From positions 248,001-312,000 of the forward strand of contig NZ_JALDYF010000002.1 of the NCBI RefSeq assembly GCF_032154225.1: a stretch of 64,000 nt of DNA, written 5' to 3'. A model generated the notes under the pieces. The model saw only the letters and a program-made list of their open reading frames with translations. It did not search any database and had not been told where the DNA came from. Position numbers and translations under genes: made by a program. Below, in pieces: positions 42,173 through 50,090 of this stretch; the stretch's first letter is position 1, and the number at the start of each line of letters is the position of its first letter. The stretch comes from Psychrobacillus sp032154225 (GTDB lineage: Bacteria; Bacillota; Bacilli; Bacillales_A; Planococcaceae).

Positions 42173-42421
42173 TTACGCTTTTTTCATTAATTGAGACTTC
42201 TTACGAGAAGCTGCGTTTTTATGAATTAATCCTTTTGAAGCTGCTTTTTCAAGTTGTTGAATAGCAGTTTTAATAAGATCTTTTGCGTTTTCGTCGTTAT
42301 TAAGAGCAGCAGTATCAGCTTTTTTCACAGCAGTACGCATTGCTGATTTTGCTTTTGCGTTTTGAGTGTTTAATCTCTCATTTGTCTTAACACGTTTAAT
42401 AGCAGATTTAATGTTTGGCAT
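42173..42421 (-). CDS. rpsT: 30S ribosomal protein S20
   Basis: An 82-residue basic helical protein that binds 16S rRNA helices 9 and 44. The sequence MPNIKSAIKRVKTNERLN and the C-terminal HKNAASRKKSQLMKK are typical. The start at 42421 has AGGAGGTGA upstream; the in-frame ATG at 42430 lies within that ribosome site. It is on the minus strand between holA and gpr, as in B. subtilis. Confidence 0.97.
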   Translation of the reverse strand: MPNIKSAIKRVKTNERLNTQNAKAKSAMRTAVKKADTAALNNDENAKDLIKTAIQQLEKAASKGLIHKNAASRKKSQLMKKA

Positions 42422-42529
42422 ACCTTTCACCTCCTAATAAGGTCTGAGATGATACTTTTTCTTTGTTGAAACTGTCTAATACAACAAGCATTATTTTAAC
42501 AAACCAAAAAACAAATTGCAATATATAAA

Positions 42530-42558
42530 TGCAAAGAATATTTACTTGACACATAGTA
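42530..42558 (+). promoter_or_regulatory. Possible sigma-G/sigma-F promoter of gpr
   Basis: TGCAA (42530-42534), 17 bases, CATAGTA (42552-42558). The -10 resembles CATnnTA; the -35 is only a partial match. Confidence 0.35.
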
Positions 42559-42582
42559 CACACTATTTTGGAGGTGAAATTT

Positions 42583-43599
42583 ATGTGGGGACGTACAGAT
42601 TTATTGGATGAATCCGTTGAAATGGTTAAGCATCGGACAAAAGGAGAAAAAGAAGTTTTAGAAGAATCAACAGGAATAAAATTCGAGGAAAGTAGGGATG
42701 GCGCTGTTTTGATCACTTCAATAGAAGTGGACGAAAATGGAGAAAAGGAACTTGGTAAGAAAAAAGGGAAATATATTACGTTAACCGATTTAACCGTTAA
42801 TCCAAATGATGAAGAAAGTTTTAAACAATTAGAAAAAATGTTCATAAAATATTTAGAGGAGATACACGAAAGTATTTCTTTAACGAAAACTTCTAAAATA
42901 CTTATTATTGGATTAGGTAATGCGACGATAACTCCCGATGCAATCGGACCAAAAGCAATCGAATATTTACAAAGCTCGTCGTTAACAAACGACGAGGGAA
43001 ATGTGAAAGTAGTGATGTATGCACCTGGAGTAACTGGACAAACAGGGTTTGAAACGAGTGATTTCGTAGAGGCGATTAGCAATGCCTTTCAGCCGGATTT
43101 AATCATCGTATTAGATGCGCTAGCTGCAAGAAATAGTGAGCGACTTTGTAAAACAATCCAGTTAACCAATACAGGCATTCATCCTGGCTCAGGTGTTGGC
43201 AATCAACGCAAAGAAATTTCAGAAGAAGTGTACGGTGTGCCGGTTACTGCCATAGGTATTCCAATGGTTGTAGATGGTCCGGTTCTATATGCAGATGCAA
43301 TGGAGCAAGTCATTCATTATATTTCATCAAAAGTAGAGGAAAAAGGGAAGCCATCTTCTGCTTTAGCAGTCACTCCGATGGTTTCAACTAAAAAATCATC
43401 CATTGACCATAAAGTACTTCAACCAATTTTTGGCGAATGGGTAACTTGGCCAACAGAAGAAAAAAGAAAATTGTTTGAAGAAGTGTTTGTTGGAAAAAAT
43501 TCATCCTTATTTGTTACACCAAAAGAAACAGATGCATGGGTTGATCACTATGCTTATTTACTTTCCACTGGGTTAGAAACATGGTTAGCGAGCAAATAG
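42583..43599 (+). CDS. gpr: Germination protease Gpr
   Basis: An aspartic-type protease that degrades small acid-soluble spore proteins during outgrowth, made as a zymogen in the forespore. The 338-residue protein shows the pro-region (WGRTDLLDESVEMVK), GLGNATITPDAIGPK and IVLDALAARNSERLCKTIQ. The start at 42583 follows GGAGGTG. A CATAGTA at 42552-42558 with TGCAA 17 bases before resembles a sigma-G/sigma-F promoter, fitting forespore expression. Confidence 0.95.
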   Translation: MWGRTDLLDESVEMVKHRTKGEKEVLEESTGIKFEESRDGAVLITSIEVDENGEKELGKKKGKYITLTDLTVNPNDEESFKQLEKMFIKYLEEIHESISLTKTSKILIIGLGNATITPDAIGPKAIEYLQSSSLTNDEGNVKVVMYAPGVTGQTGFETSDFVEAISNAFQPDLIIVLDALAARNSERLCKTIQLTNTGIHPGSGVGNQRKEISEEVYGVPVTAIGIPMVVDGPVLYADAMEQVIHYISSKVEEKGKPSSALAVTPMVSTKKSSIDHKVLQPIFGEWVTWPTEEKRKLFEEVFVGKNSSLFVTPKETDAWVDHYAYLLSTGLETWLASK

Positions 43600-43616
43600 C
43601 TTTGTTCTAAAACAAC

Positions 43617-43647
43617 CTCTCCTCAACATACGATTGTTTGAGGAGAG
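43617..43647 (+). promoter_or_regulatory. Hairpin with sigma-E-like -10 in the loop and the spoIIP ribosome site in its 3' arm
   Basis: CTCTCCTCAA (43617-43626) pairs perfectly with TTGAGGAGAG (43638-43647). The 3' arm contains AGGAG, the spoIIP ribosome site. The loop holds CATACGAT (43627-43634), which resembles the sigma-E -10; its start point would be near 43641, leaving the 5' arm out of the RNA. No T-run follows, so it is not a terminator. Confidence 0.5.
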
Positions 43648-43655
43648 TGGAAACT

Positions 43656-44450
43656 ATGACTAATTCCATGAAGCATTTAACAAGTCTGTTATTACTATTA
43701 TTTTTGGCTCCCATTATTATTGCAACAGTCCAAACGCCTCTTTTATCAAGTGAAAGTGATGAACCTAAAAATGAGGACACGCCTCTTGTTTATGCAGCGC
43801 AATTAGAAACAAAGCCGGAAATAGCTGAAATAGTAGAACCAAAGAAAGCATTTGTTTATTTTACCCATTCACATGAAGCGTATCCTCCGATATTGGCCGC
43901 AAAAGGAGCGAAAGTGGATGTATATGATTCCGAAAATAATATTACTTCCTTTCAGGATCAAATTTCATCCCAATTTGCCTTTCATCAAGTTGAAACAGAG
44001 TTTTTGGCGGAGCGTAATCCAGGTGTGATGGATAATTACAGTACGATTAAACCGTTCGTTCAAGCTGCAATTGCAAATAATGAGTATGATATTATCTTGG
44101 ATTTGCATAGAGATACTGTGAAAGCTGACATTTCAACCCTCCAAAGTGGGGGAGAAAGCTATGCAAAGCTTTTATTTGTTATTGGTACTGAGCATGACAA
44201 CTACAAATGGAATGAGCAACTTGCAAATGATCTCTCTGATCAGTTAAATAAAATAGTTCCTGGTATATCGCGGGGCGTATTAATTAAATCTAGAAAAGAT
44301 GGCAACGGCGTTTATAATCAAGACATTGCGAAAAATTTATTAGTTGTCGAACTTGGAGGTGTTGAAAACACCGAACAGGAACTAAATCGTTCTATCGCAA
44401 TTTTAGCGAAAGCAGTTTCGAATTTATTCAATCAGCAAATCCCGTCATAA
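43656..44450 (+). CDS. spoIIP: Stage II sporulation protein P (short form)
   Basis: A peptidoglycan amidase/endopeptidase of the engulfment machine (with SpoIID and SpoIIM) in the mother cell. The protein has an N-terminal membrane anchor (about 9-30) and a C-terminal SpoIIP domain. Zinc/catalytic residues lie in FTHSHEAYPP, ILDLHRDTV and VVELGGVEN. At 264 residues it is much shorter than the 401 of B. subtilis; the missing part is the linker between anchor and enzyme. The ATG at 43656 lies ten bases after GGAG, which is inside a hairpin arm. Confidence 0.92.
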   Translation: MTNSMKHLTSLLLLLFLAPIIIATVQTPLLSSESDEPKNEDTPLVYAAQLETKPEIAEIVEPKKAFVYFTHSHEAYPPILAAKGAKVDVYDSENNITSFQDQISSQFAFHQVETEFLAERNPGVMDNYSTIKPFVQAAIANNEYDIILDLHRDTVKADISTLQSGGESYAKLLFVIGTEHDNYKWNEQLANDLSDQLNKIVPGISRGVLIKSRKDGNGVYNQDIAKNLLVVELGGVENTEQELNRSIAILAKAVSNLFNQQIPS

Positions 44451-44456
44451 ATGAGC

Positions 44457-44494
44457 AAAAGATTAAGCGAGTATAAACTGCTTAATCTTTTTTT
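44457..44494 (+). terminator. Terminator of spoIIP
   Basis: AAAGATTAAGC (from 44458) pairs with GCTTAATCTTT (44480-44490), followed by seven T. Confidence 0.85.
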
Positions 44495-44565
44495 GAAAGA
44501 AAGTATACCATTACCACTGGGTTAGACTCATTATTAAGCGTAAAAAAGCGTGTGAATTAAATGTA

Positions 44566-44702
44566 GATGAGTGGATTCCGTTTCAAGCGGACGCGTTCGG
44601 CGGGCACGGCTTCAATTTCCTTGTCGCAAAAAGACGCTCCTGCGGGGCTTTCAGCTTGCGCTTTTCCCGCCCGAGTCGCCGCTTTCCACTACATTCCACT
44701 AA
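44566..44702 (+). repeat. Palindromic repeat family B, copy 2 (B2)
   Basis: A conspicuous G+C-rich block in AT-rich intergenic DNA. The ends are inverted (GAGTGGA against TCCACTAC). Inside, AAGCGG pairs with CCGCTT and TCGGCGGG with CCCGCCCGA, and a smaller GTCGCAAAAAGACGC region lies in the middle. Compared with B1 the arms carry paired changes. The element runs in the same orientation as B1 and is followed about 170 bp later by repeat A3. Confidence 0.75.
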
Positions 44703-44871
44703 TTTAAGGAACTTTCTATATGCGATTATCTCAGAAAGCAGTTAGCCTATACATTGCGTAAAAATTTTCCTACTTGTTAAAAACGTGCAGTCCTTGTTCA
44801 TATGCAACAAGTATCTTTTTTTATGCTCGTAACGGATTAAAATACTGAATTGTAACTTTATGTAAATATAG
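44703..44871. other. Spacer between repeats B2 and A3
   Basis: 169 bp of AT-rich sequence in the 872-bp gap between spoIIP and lepA. No gene, promoter or terminator is evident to me. Confidence 0.5.
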
Positions 44872-45112
44872 AAAAGCCGTCAAAATTGTATTTTTGGCGG
44901 TCCTCAAAGTATATAGAATGAACTTGCTTCCCCTATTGCCAAAAGCATTTAGCCACTTAGCCATGATGTTGCTGGCGAGCGGAAGGCGCACATTTGCCAT
45001 ACGATGACCGAAGAAAAAGCTTGTTGGAAGCGGCGTAGCCACTTTCAACAAGCTTTAAAAGTTTTACCGTTCATCGTAAAGCCCAATGGGAAGCCTGAAG
45101 TGAGCCGGAAAT
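44872..45112 (+). repeat. Palindromic repeat family A, copy 3 (A3), extended form
   Basis: The left hairpin GCCGTCAAA/TTTTGGCGG matches A2 with a wobble pair. The core 44955-45112 has the inner stem AGCTTGTTGGAAG (45018-45030) with CTTTCAACAAGCT (45042-45054), and the outer stem TACGATG with CATCGTA. At several arm positions A1, A2 and A3 differ yet still pair. It lies upstream of lepA in the same orientation as the other copies. Confidence 0.8.
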
Positions 45113-45283
45113 TGCGTCACTAAGCTATTTTGTTCCAAAAAATTGCTTGGATTGTGTTACTACTTAGTTTTTGTTAAGATTAAATTCTGGCGAAAAAAAT
45201 AATGCACATAAAGTGCAGTGCATACATAGCGACAAAAAAATGTGAAACGAAGACCATTATGCAATACGTAACAGCATGTTGTC

Positions 45284-45292
45284 TGTTATAAT
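45284..45292 (+). promoter_or_regulatory. Extended -10 promoter element of lepA
   Basis: TGTTATAAT at 45284-45292 (TG, one base, TATAAT), 31 bp before the lepA ATG. The -35 region is not well matched. Confidence 0.5.
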
Positions 45293-45322
45293 ACATAGTA
45301 GTTTAATTAGGAGTGAACAAGC

Positions 45323-47152
45323 ATGAACAATGAAGAGAGATTAGCGCGACAGAAAAAGATTCGTAACTTTTCTATAATTGCGCATATAGACCACGGGAAA
45401 TCGACTTTAGCCGACCGTATTTTAGAAAAAACAAAAACTTTAACATCACGTGAAATGAAAGCACAACTGCTAGATTCGATGGATCTAGAGCGTGAAAGAG
45501 GAATTACGATTAAATTGAACGCAGTGCAACTAACATATAATGCGCAAGATGGAGAAGAGTACATCTTTCATTTAATCGATACACCAGGACACGTCGATTT
45601 TACGTATGAGGTTTCACGAAGCTTAGCAGCTTGTGAAGGAGCTATTCTCGTTGTCGATGCTGCACAAGGTATTGAAGCACAAACATTAGCAAATGTGTAC
45701 TTAGCATTAGATAATGACTTGGAAATTCTTCCAGTTATCAATAAAATCGATCTACCTGCTGCTGATCCAGAGCGCGTAAAAAAAGAAGTTGAAGAAGTGA
45801 TTGGACTAGATACGTCAGAAGCAGTACATGCTTCAGCAAAAGCTGGTATCGGTATTGAAGAAATACTAGAACAAATTGTAGCAAAAGTTCCTGCACCTAC
45901 GGGAGATCCTTCTGCGCCACTTAAAGCGTTAATATTCGACTCATTATTTGATCCATACCGTGGAGTAATTGTTTATATTCGTATTTTGGATGGGACAGTT
46001 AAACCAGGGGATCGCATTAAAATGATGTCTTCAGGCAAAGAATTCGACGTAGTAGAAACAGGTGTATTCACACCGAAATCGACTCCACGTTCTGAGCTGA
46101 CAGTTGGAGACGTAGGTTTCTTAACAGCTTCGATGAAAGATGTTGGAGATTCAAGTGTAGGGGATACAATTACCCTAGCTTCAAACCCTGCAACAGAAGC
46201 ATTAGATGGATATCGTAAAATGAACCCAATGGTATTCTGTGGATTATATCCTATAGATAACTCCAAATACAATGATTTACGTGATGCACTAGAAAAATTA
46301 CAGTTAAACGATGCCGCTTTAGAATTCGAACCAGAATCTTCTCAAGCATTAGGTTTCGGTTATCGCTGTGGTTTCCTTGGATTACTTCATATGGAAATTA
46401 TCCAAGAACGTATTGAGCGTGAATTCAAAATCGATTTAATCACTACTGCACCAAGTGTAATTTATAATGTGAAGCTAACGAATGGCGAAATGATTAAAGT
46501 AGATAACCCTTCTTTAATGCCAGACGTTCAAAAAGTAGATGCGATTGAAGAACCATACGTAAAAGCTTCGATAATGGTTCCAGAAGAGTATGTTGGAGCG
46601 GTTATGGAACTATGTCAACGTAAACGCGGAAACTTCATTACGATGGATTACTTATCTGCAGCGCGTGTTAATATTATTTATGATATTCCACTATCAGAAG
46701 TTGTATATGATTTCTTTGATGCATTAAAATCAAGTACAAAAGGATATGCTTCTTTTGACTATGAGTTAATCGGATACAAAGAATCGAAGCTTCAAAAAAT
46801 GGATATTTTATTAAATGGCGAAAAAGTCGATGCACTAAGCTTTATCGTTCACAGAGACTTTGCTTACGATCGTGGAAAGTTAATTGTTGAAAAGTTGAAA
46901 GCATTAATACCGAGACAACAGTTTGAAGTACCTGTTCAAGCAGCAGTTGGTCAAAAAATTGTTGCACGTTCTACGATTAAATCAATTGGTAAAAACGTTT
47001 TAGCAAAATGTTATGGTGGAGATATTTCACGTAAACGTAAACTTCTTGATAAACAAAAAGAAGGTAAAAAACGTATGAAACAAGTTGGTTCTGTAGAAGT
47101 GCCTCAAGAAGCATTCATGGCAGTTCTGAAAATGGATGAGCCGAATAAATAA
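45323..47152 (+). CDS. lepA: Elongation factor 4 (LepA)
   Basis: A ribosome-bound translational GTPase implicated in back-translocation and 30S biogenesis. The 609-residue protein has G1 AHIDHGKST, G3 DTPGHVDF and G4 NKIDLPAADP. Domains II, III and V match EF-G, and the LepA-specific C-terminal domain ends KKRMKQVGSVEVPQEAF. GGAG precedes the ATG. A terminator follows within ten bases of the stop. Confidence 0.97.
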   Translation: MNNEERLARQKKIRNFSIIAHIDHGKSTLADRILEKTKTLTSREMKAQLLDSMDLERERGITIKLNAVQLTYNAQDGEEYIFHLIDTPGHVDFTYEVSRSLAACEGAILVVDAAQGIEAQTLANVYLALDNDLEILPVINKIDLPAADPERVKKEVEEVIGLDTSEAVHASAKAGIGIEEILEQIVAKVPAPTGDPSAPLKALIFDSLFDPYRGVIVYIRILDGTVKPGDRIKMMSSGKEFDVVETGVFTPKSTPRSELTVGDVGFLTASMKDVGDSSVGDTITLASNPATEALDGYRKMNPMVFCGLYPIDNSKYNDLRDALEKLQLNDAALEFEPESSQALGFGYRCGFLGLLHMEIIQERIEREFKIDLITTAPSVIYNVKLTNGEMIKVDNPSLMPDVQKVDAIEEPYVKASIMVPEEYVGAVMELCQRKRGNFITMDYLSAARVNIIYDIPLSEVVYDFFDALKSSTKGYASFDYELIGYKESKLQKMDILLNGEKVDALSFIVHRDFAYDRGKLIVEKLKALIPRQQFEVPVQAAVGQKIVARSTIKSIGKNVLAKCYGGDISRKRKLLDKQKEGKKRMKQVGSVEVPQEAFMAVLKMDEPNK

Positions 47153-47161
47153 TAAAGAAAG

Positions 47162-47187
47162 AAGGGGGCATAATTAGCCCCCTTTTT
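47162..47187 (+). terminator. Terminator of lepA
   Basis: AAGGGGGC (47162-47169) pairs with GCCCCCTT (47177-47184), then TTTTT. Confidence 0.85.
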
Positions 47188-47211
47188 CCATTATAGAAAG
47201 TAGTGAACTGT

Positions 47212-48345
47212 ATGGTACGTGGTGTGTATATACATATTCCTTTTTGCCATCAAATTTGTAATTACTGTGATTTTAATAAGTTTTTCTTTCATAATCAACC
47301 GGTGGATGATTATATTGAGTCGCTAGGGAAAGAAATGGCTTTATGGAAAGACCAGTTACAAGACGCAACAATTGAAACCATTTTCATCGGTGGTGGTACT
47401 CCGACAGCTTTATCAGAAGATCAATTAGCACGATTATTTACACTAATTCATACGTATATTCCGATGGATGCCGTAGTTGAATTTACTTCAGAAGCAAATC
47501 CAGATGAATTAACTTTTGAAAAAATGAAACTTATGAAGTCTTTTGGAGTAAATAGATTAAGCATGGGAGTTCAAACATTCGATCAAGAGCTTTTAAAAGT
47601 ACTTGGACGAACGCATTCGAATGAGCATGTGTATGAAGTAATTGAAAATGCGAAGAAAATTGATTTTCCATCCATTAGTATCGATTTAATGTATGGACTG
47701 CCAAATCAAACGATGGAGCAGTGGAAGCACTCCTTGCAGGAAGCATACCGTTTGAATATCCCTCATATATCGGCCTATTCGCTCTTAGTGGAGCCAAAGA
47801 CTATTTTTTATAACTTGATGTCTAAAGGGAAACTTTCACTACCGGGGGAAGATTTAGAAGCTGAAATGTACGGTTATTTGATGGACGAGATGAAGTTACA
47901 TGGATATGAGCAGTATGAGATTAGTAATTTTTCACATGAAGGAAAAAATTCGATGCATAACTTACTCTACTGGGAAAATGATGAGTATTTTGGCTTTGGA
48001 GCTGGTGCTCATGGTTATGTAAATAGCGTTCGCTATTCGAATCATGGACCGTTGAAAAAATATATGCAAACGATTGATGAAAATGCGAAACCGATTATGA
48101 CAGAAAAAGATGTAACAGTTACAGAGAAGATGGAAGAAGAAATGTTTTTAGGTCTCCGAAAAACTGCTGGAGTTTCATTGGAACGATTTGAGCAAAGATA
48201 TGGCCAAACATTATATGACGTGTATGGAAAAGAATTAGATGAACTACTACAAAAAGAGTTAATCATAATAGAACAAGGGTATATAAAACTAACATTGCGT
48301 GGACGATTTATAGGTAATGAAGTTTTTCAATATTTTCTACAGTAG
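47212..48345 (+). CDS. hemW: HemW, radical SAM heme chaperone
   Basis: A 377-residue radical SAM protein formerly called HemN-like oxygen-independent coproporphyrinogen oxidase; HemW proteins bind heme and deliver it to respiratory enzymes. The cluster motif is CHQICNYC, following YIHIPF. It lacks the extra N-terminal residues of true HemN. ATG 47212 matches the B. subtilis start; GTG 47203 is also in frame. It lies between lepA and hrcA, as in B. subtilis. Confidence 0.93.
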   Translation: MVRGVYIHIPFCHQICNYCDFNKFFFHNQPVDDYIESLGKEMALWKDQLQDATIETIFIGGGTPTALSEDQLARLFTLIHTYIPMDAVVEFTSEANPDELTFEKMKLMKSFGVNRLSMGVQTFDQELLKVLGRTHSNEHVYEVIENAKKIDFPSISIDLMYGLPNQTMEQWKHSLQEAYRLNIPHISAYSLLVEPKTIFYNLMSKGKLSLPGEDLEAEMYGYLMDEMKLHGYEQYEISNFSHEGKNSMHNLLYWENDEYFGFGAGAHGYVNSVRYSNHGPLKKYMQTIDENAKPIMTEKDVTVTEKMEEEMFLGLRKTAGVSLERFEQRYGQTLYDVYGKELDELLQKELIIIEQGYIKLTLRGRFIGNEVFQYFLQ

Positions 48346-48359
48346 TTGATCCATATTCA

Positions 48360-48388
48360 TTGACAGTTTTCTTTAGATTTGATACCTT
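48360..48388 (+). promoter_or_regulatory. Probable sigma-A promoter of the hrcA operon
   Basis: TTGACA at 48360-48365 is a full -35. The -10 is weak: TACCTT at 48383 has a 17-base spacer. It lies directly upstream of CIRCE. Confidence 0.45.
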
Positions 48389-48399
48389 TTATATGAGTA

Positions 48400-48426
48400 T
48401 TAGCACTCTCAATGAATGAGTGCTAA
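48400..48426. promoter_or_regulatory. CIRCE operator for HrcA
   Basis: TTAGCACTC (48400-48408), nine bases, GAGTGCTAA (48418-48426): an exact match to the CIRCE inverted repeat. HrcA, helped by GroEL, binds it to repress the operon until heat shock. Confidence 0.98.
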
Positions 48427-48440
48427 CAGGGGTGATAATC

Positions 48441-49478
48441 ATGCTAACTAATCGGCAAGTTTTAATATTGCAAGTAACGGTAGATGATTTTATTGAAACC
48501 GCTCAGCCAGTTGGATCTCGTCAAATTTCGAAAAAGGAGGAAGTTCCATATAGTCCTGCTACGATTCGAAATGATATGGCGGATTTAGAAGATATGGGCT
48601 TTTTAGAAAAAACGCATACTTCGTCTGGGCGTATCCCTTCAGAAAAAGGATATCGTTATTATGTAGACAATATGTTAACTCCACAACTAATTTCGACAGA
48701 TGAGCTGACACAAATTCGTTCTGTTTTTGAAGAACGGATGGTGGAGACGGAGCAAGTAATTCGGAAATCGGCAAAAATATTGTCAGATTTGACGAGTTAT
48801 ACATCCATTTTGCTAGGTCTTGATGTAAGAAAGCATCGAGTGAAACGATTTTCGGTTGTACCATTAACGGATGATTCCGCTGTAGCAATTATTGTGACGG
48901 ATAGTGGACATGTAGAAAATCGAGTATTTTCAATTCCTGAAAGCTTTTCTTCATCAGATATTGAACGTATGGTTAATCTCTTAAACGATAGCTTAGTAGG
49001 AGTTTATTTACATGAACTTCAAACAAAGCTCGAAGCAGTGACGCAATCTATTTTAAGACAGCGACTCGGCCGTTTGGATGATTTAGTAGGTTCCTTAAAT
49101 AAGTCGATGAAAATTGAGCATGAGGATAAAGTTTACTATGGTGGTAAAATGCATTTATTAAATCAACCAGAATTTAATGATTTAAAAAAAGCGAGAAGTA
49201 TTATGTACTTGATGGACCATGTAAACCAAATTCCGGGTATTTTTCCTGTTGATAAAAAAGGAATTCAAATACGGATAGGCTCTGAAAACAATCATCTAGC
49301 AATGGAAGATTGTAGTGTTATCACTGCTTCTTATGCCATAGGAGAGGAACAAATGGGATCTATTGCAATTATAGGCCCGACTCGAATGGATTATAAACGG
49401 GTTGTTTCGCTACTAGATATAATGAGCGGAGATTTATCAAGAGAACTATCAAGAATTTTACTTGGACCCCAAGGATAA
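48441..49478 (+). CDS. hrcA: Heat-inducible transcription repressor HrcA
   Basis: Represses its own operon and groESL by binding CIRCE. The 345-residue protein starts MLTNRQVLILQVTVDDF with the winged helix (QPVGSRQISKK...YSPATIRNDMADLEDMGFL) at about 1-75, then the GAF-like dimerisation domain. The ATG at 48441 follows GGGGTG; the in-frame GTG at 48420 lies within CIRCE. Confidence 0.97.
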   Translation: MLTNRQVLILQVTVDDFIETAQPVGSRQISKKEEVPYSPATIRNDMADLEDMGFLEKTHTSSGRIPSEKGYRYYVDNMLTPQLISTDELTQIRSVFEERMVETEQVIRKSAKILSDLTSYTSILLGLDVRKHRVKRFSVVPLTDDSAVAIIVTDSGHVENRVFSIPESFSSSDIERMVNLLNDSLVGVYLHELQTKLEAVTQSILRQRLGRLDDLVGSLNKSMKIEHEDKVYYGGKMHLLNQPEFNDLKKARSIMYLMDHVNQIPGIFPVDKKGIQIRIGSENNHLAMEDCSVITASYAIGEEQMGSIAIIGPTRMDYKRVVSLLDIMSGDLSRELSRILLGPQG

Positions 49479-49493
49479 AGGAGAATTGTAACG

Positions 49494-50030
49494 ATGTCTG
49501 AAGAAAAAGATGTAATTGTAGAAAATTTGGAAGAACAAATAGAAGCAGCGACGGAAGAAGCTACTGAAGAAGTTGTAGAGGTTGATGAGCTAACGCTTGT
49601 TAAACAACAGCTAGAAGAAGAAACAGATAAGTCTTTCCGCATTCGAGCGGACTTTGAAAACTATAAACGACGAGTACAGCTAGATAAAGAAGCGGATTAT
49701 AAATATCGTGCTCAAGCTGTATTAACGGACATTTTACCAGTGCTTGATAACTTTGAACGCGCATTGGCGGTAGGAGTAACAACAGAAGAAGCAGCGTCAT
49801 TAGCAAAAGGCGTTGACATGGTATACCGTTCTTTATTGGAAGCAGTATTAAGAGAAGGACTTGAGCCAATTGAGGCTGAAGGAGTTCCTTTTGATCCAAA
49901 CTTCCACCAAGCAGTGATGCAAGAAAAAGACGATTCCAAAGAAGCGGGTGTTGTGCTTCAAGAATTGCAAAAAGGGTATAAACTAAAAGATAGAGTACTT
50001 CGCCCATCTATGGTGAAAGTAAACGAATAA
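49494..50030 (+). CDS. grpE: Nucleotide exchange factor GrpE
   Basis: Releases ADP from DnaK. The 178-residue protein has an acidic N-terminus, a long coiled coil (about 40-80, FRIRADFENYKRR) and a C-terminal beta domain ending VLRPSMVKV. It lies 15 bp after hrcA in the CIRCE operon. Confidence 0.96.
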   Translation: MSEEKDVIVENLEEQIEAATEEATEEVVEVDELTLVKQQLEEETDKSFRIRADFENYKRRVQLDKEADYKYRAQAVLTDILPVLDNFERALAVGVTTEEAASLAKGVDMVYRSLLEAVLREGLEPIEAEGVPFDPNFHQAVMQEKDDSKEAGVVLQELQKGYKLKDRVLRPSMVKVNE

Positions 50031-50090
50031 GTGTAGAACGGTCATGTCATAAGACAGACGTTTTCATATGAATATTAGGAGGAAAAATTT

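Noticed and set aside
44821..45051. A minus-strand frame over repeat A3 (and a similar one at 27861-28085 over A2) encoding related peptides with MANVRLPL...AKWLN
   Set aside because: The similarity follows from the DNA repeat. Between the copies I count about twice as many amino-acid-changing as silent codon differences, there is no ribosome site, and in copy A1 the frame stops after a few codons. Paired changes in the stems explain the conservation better.
48420..48440. Upstream GTG start for hrcA at 48420
   Set aside because: It lies inside the CIRCE element and upstream of the GGGGTG ribosome site; the ATG at 48441 matches known HrcA N-termini.
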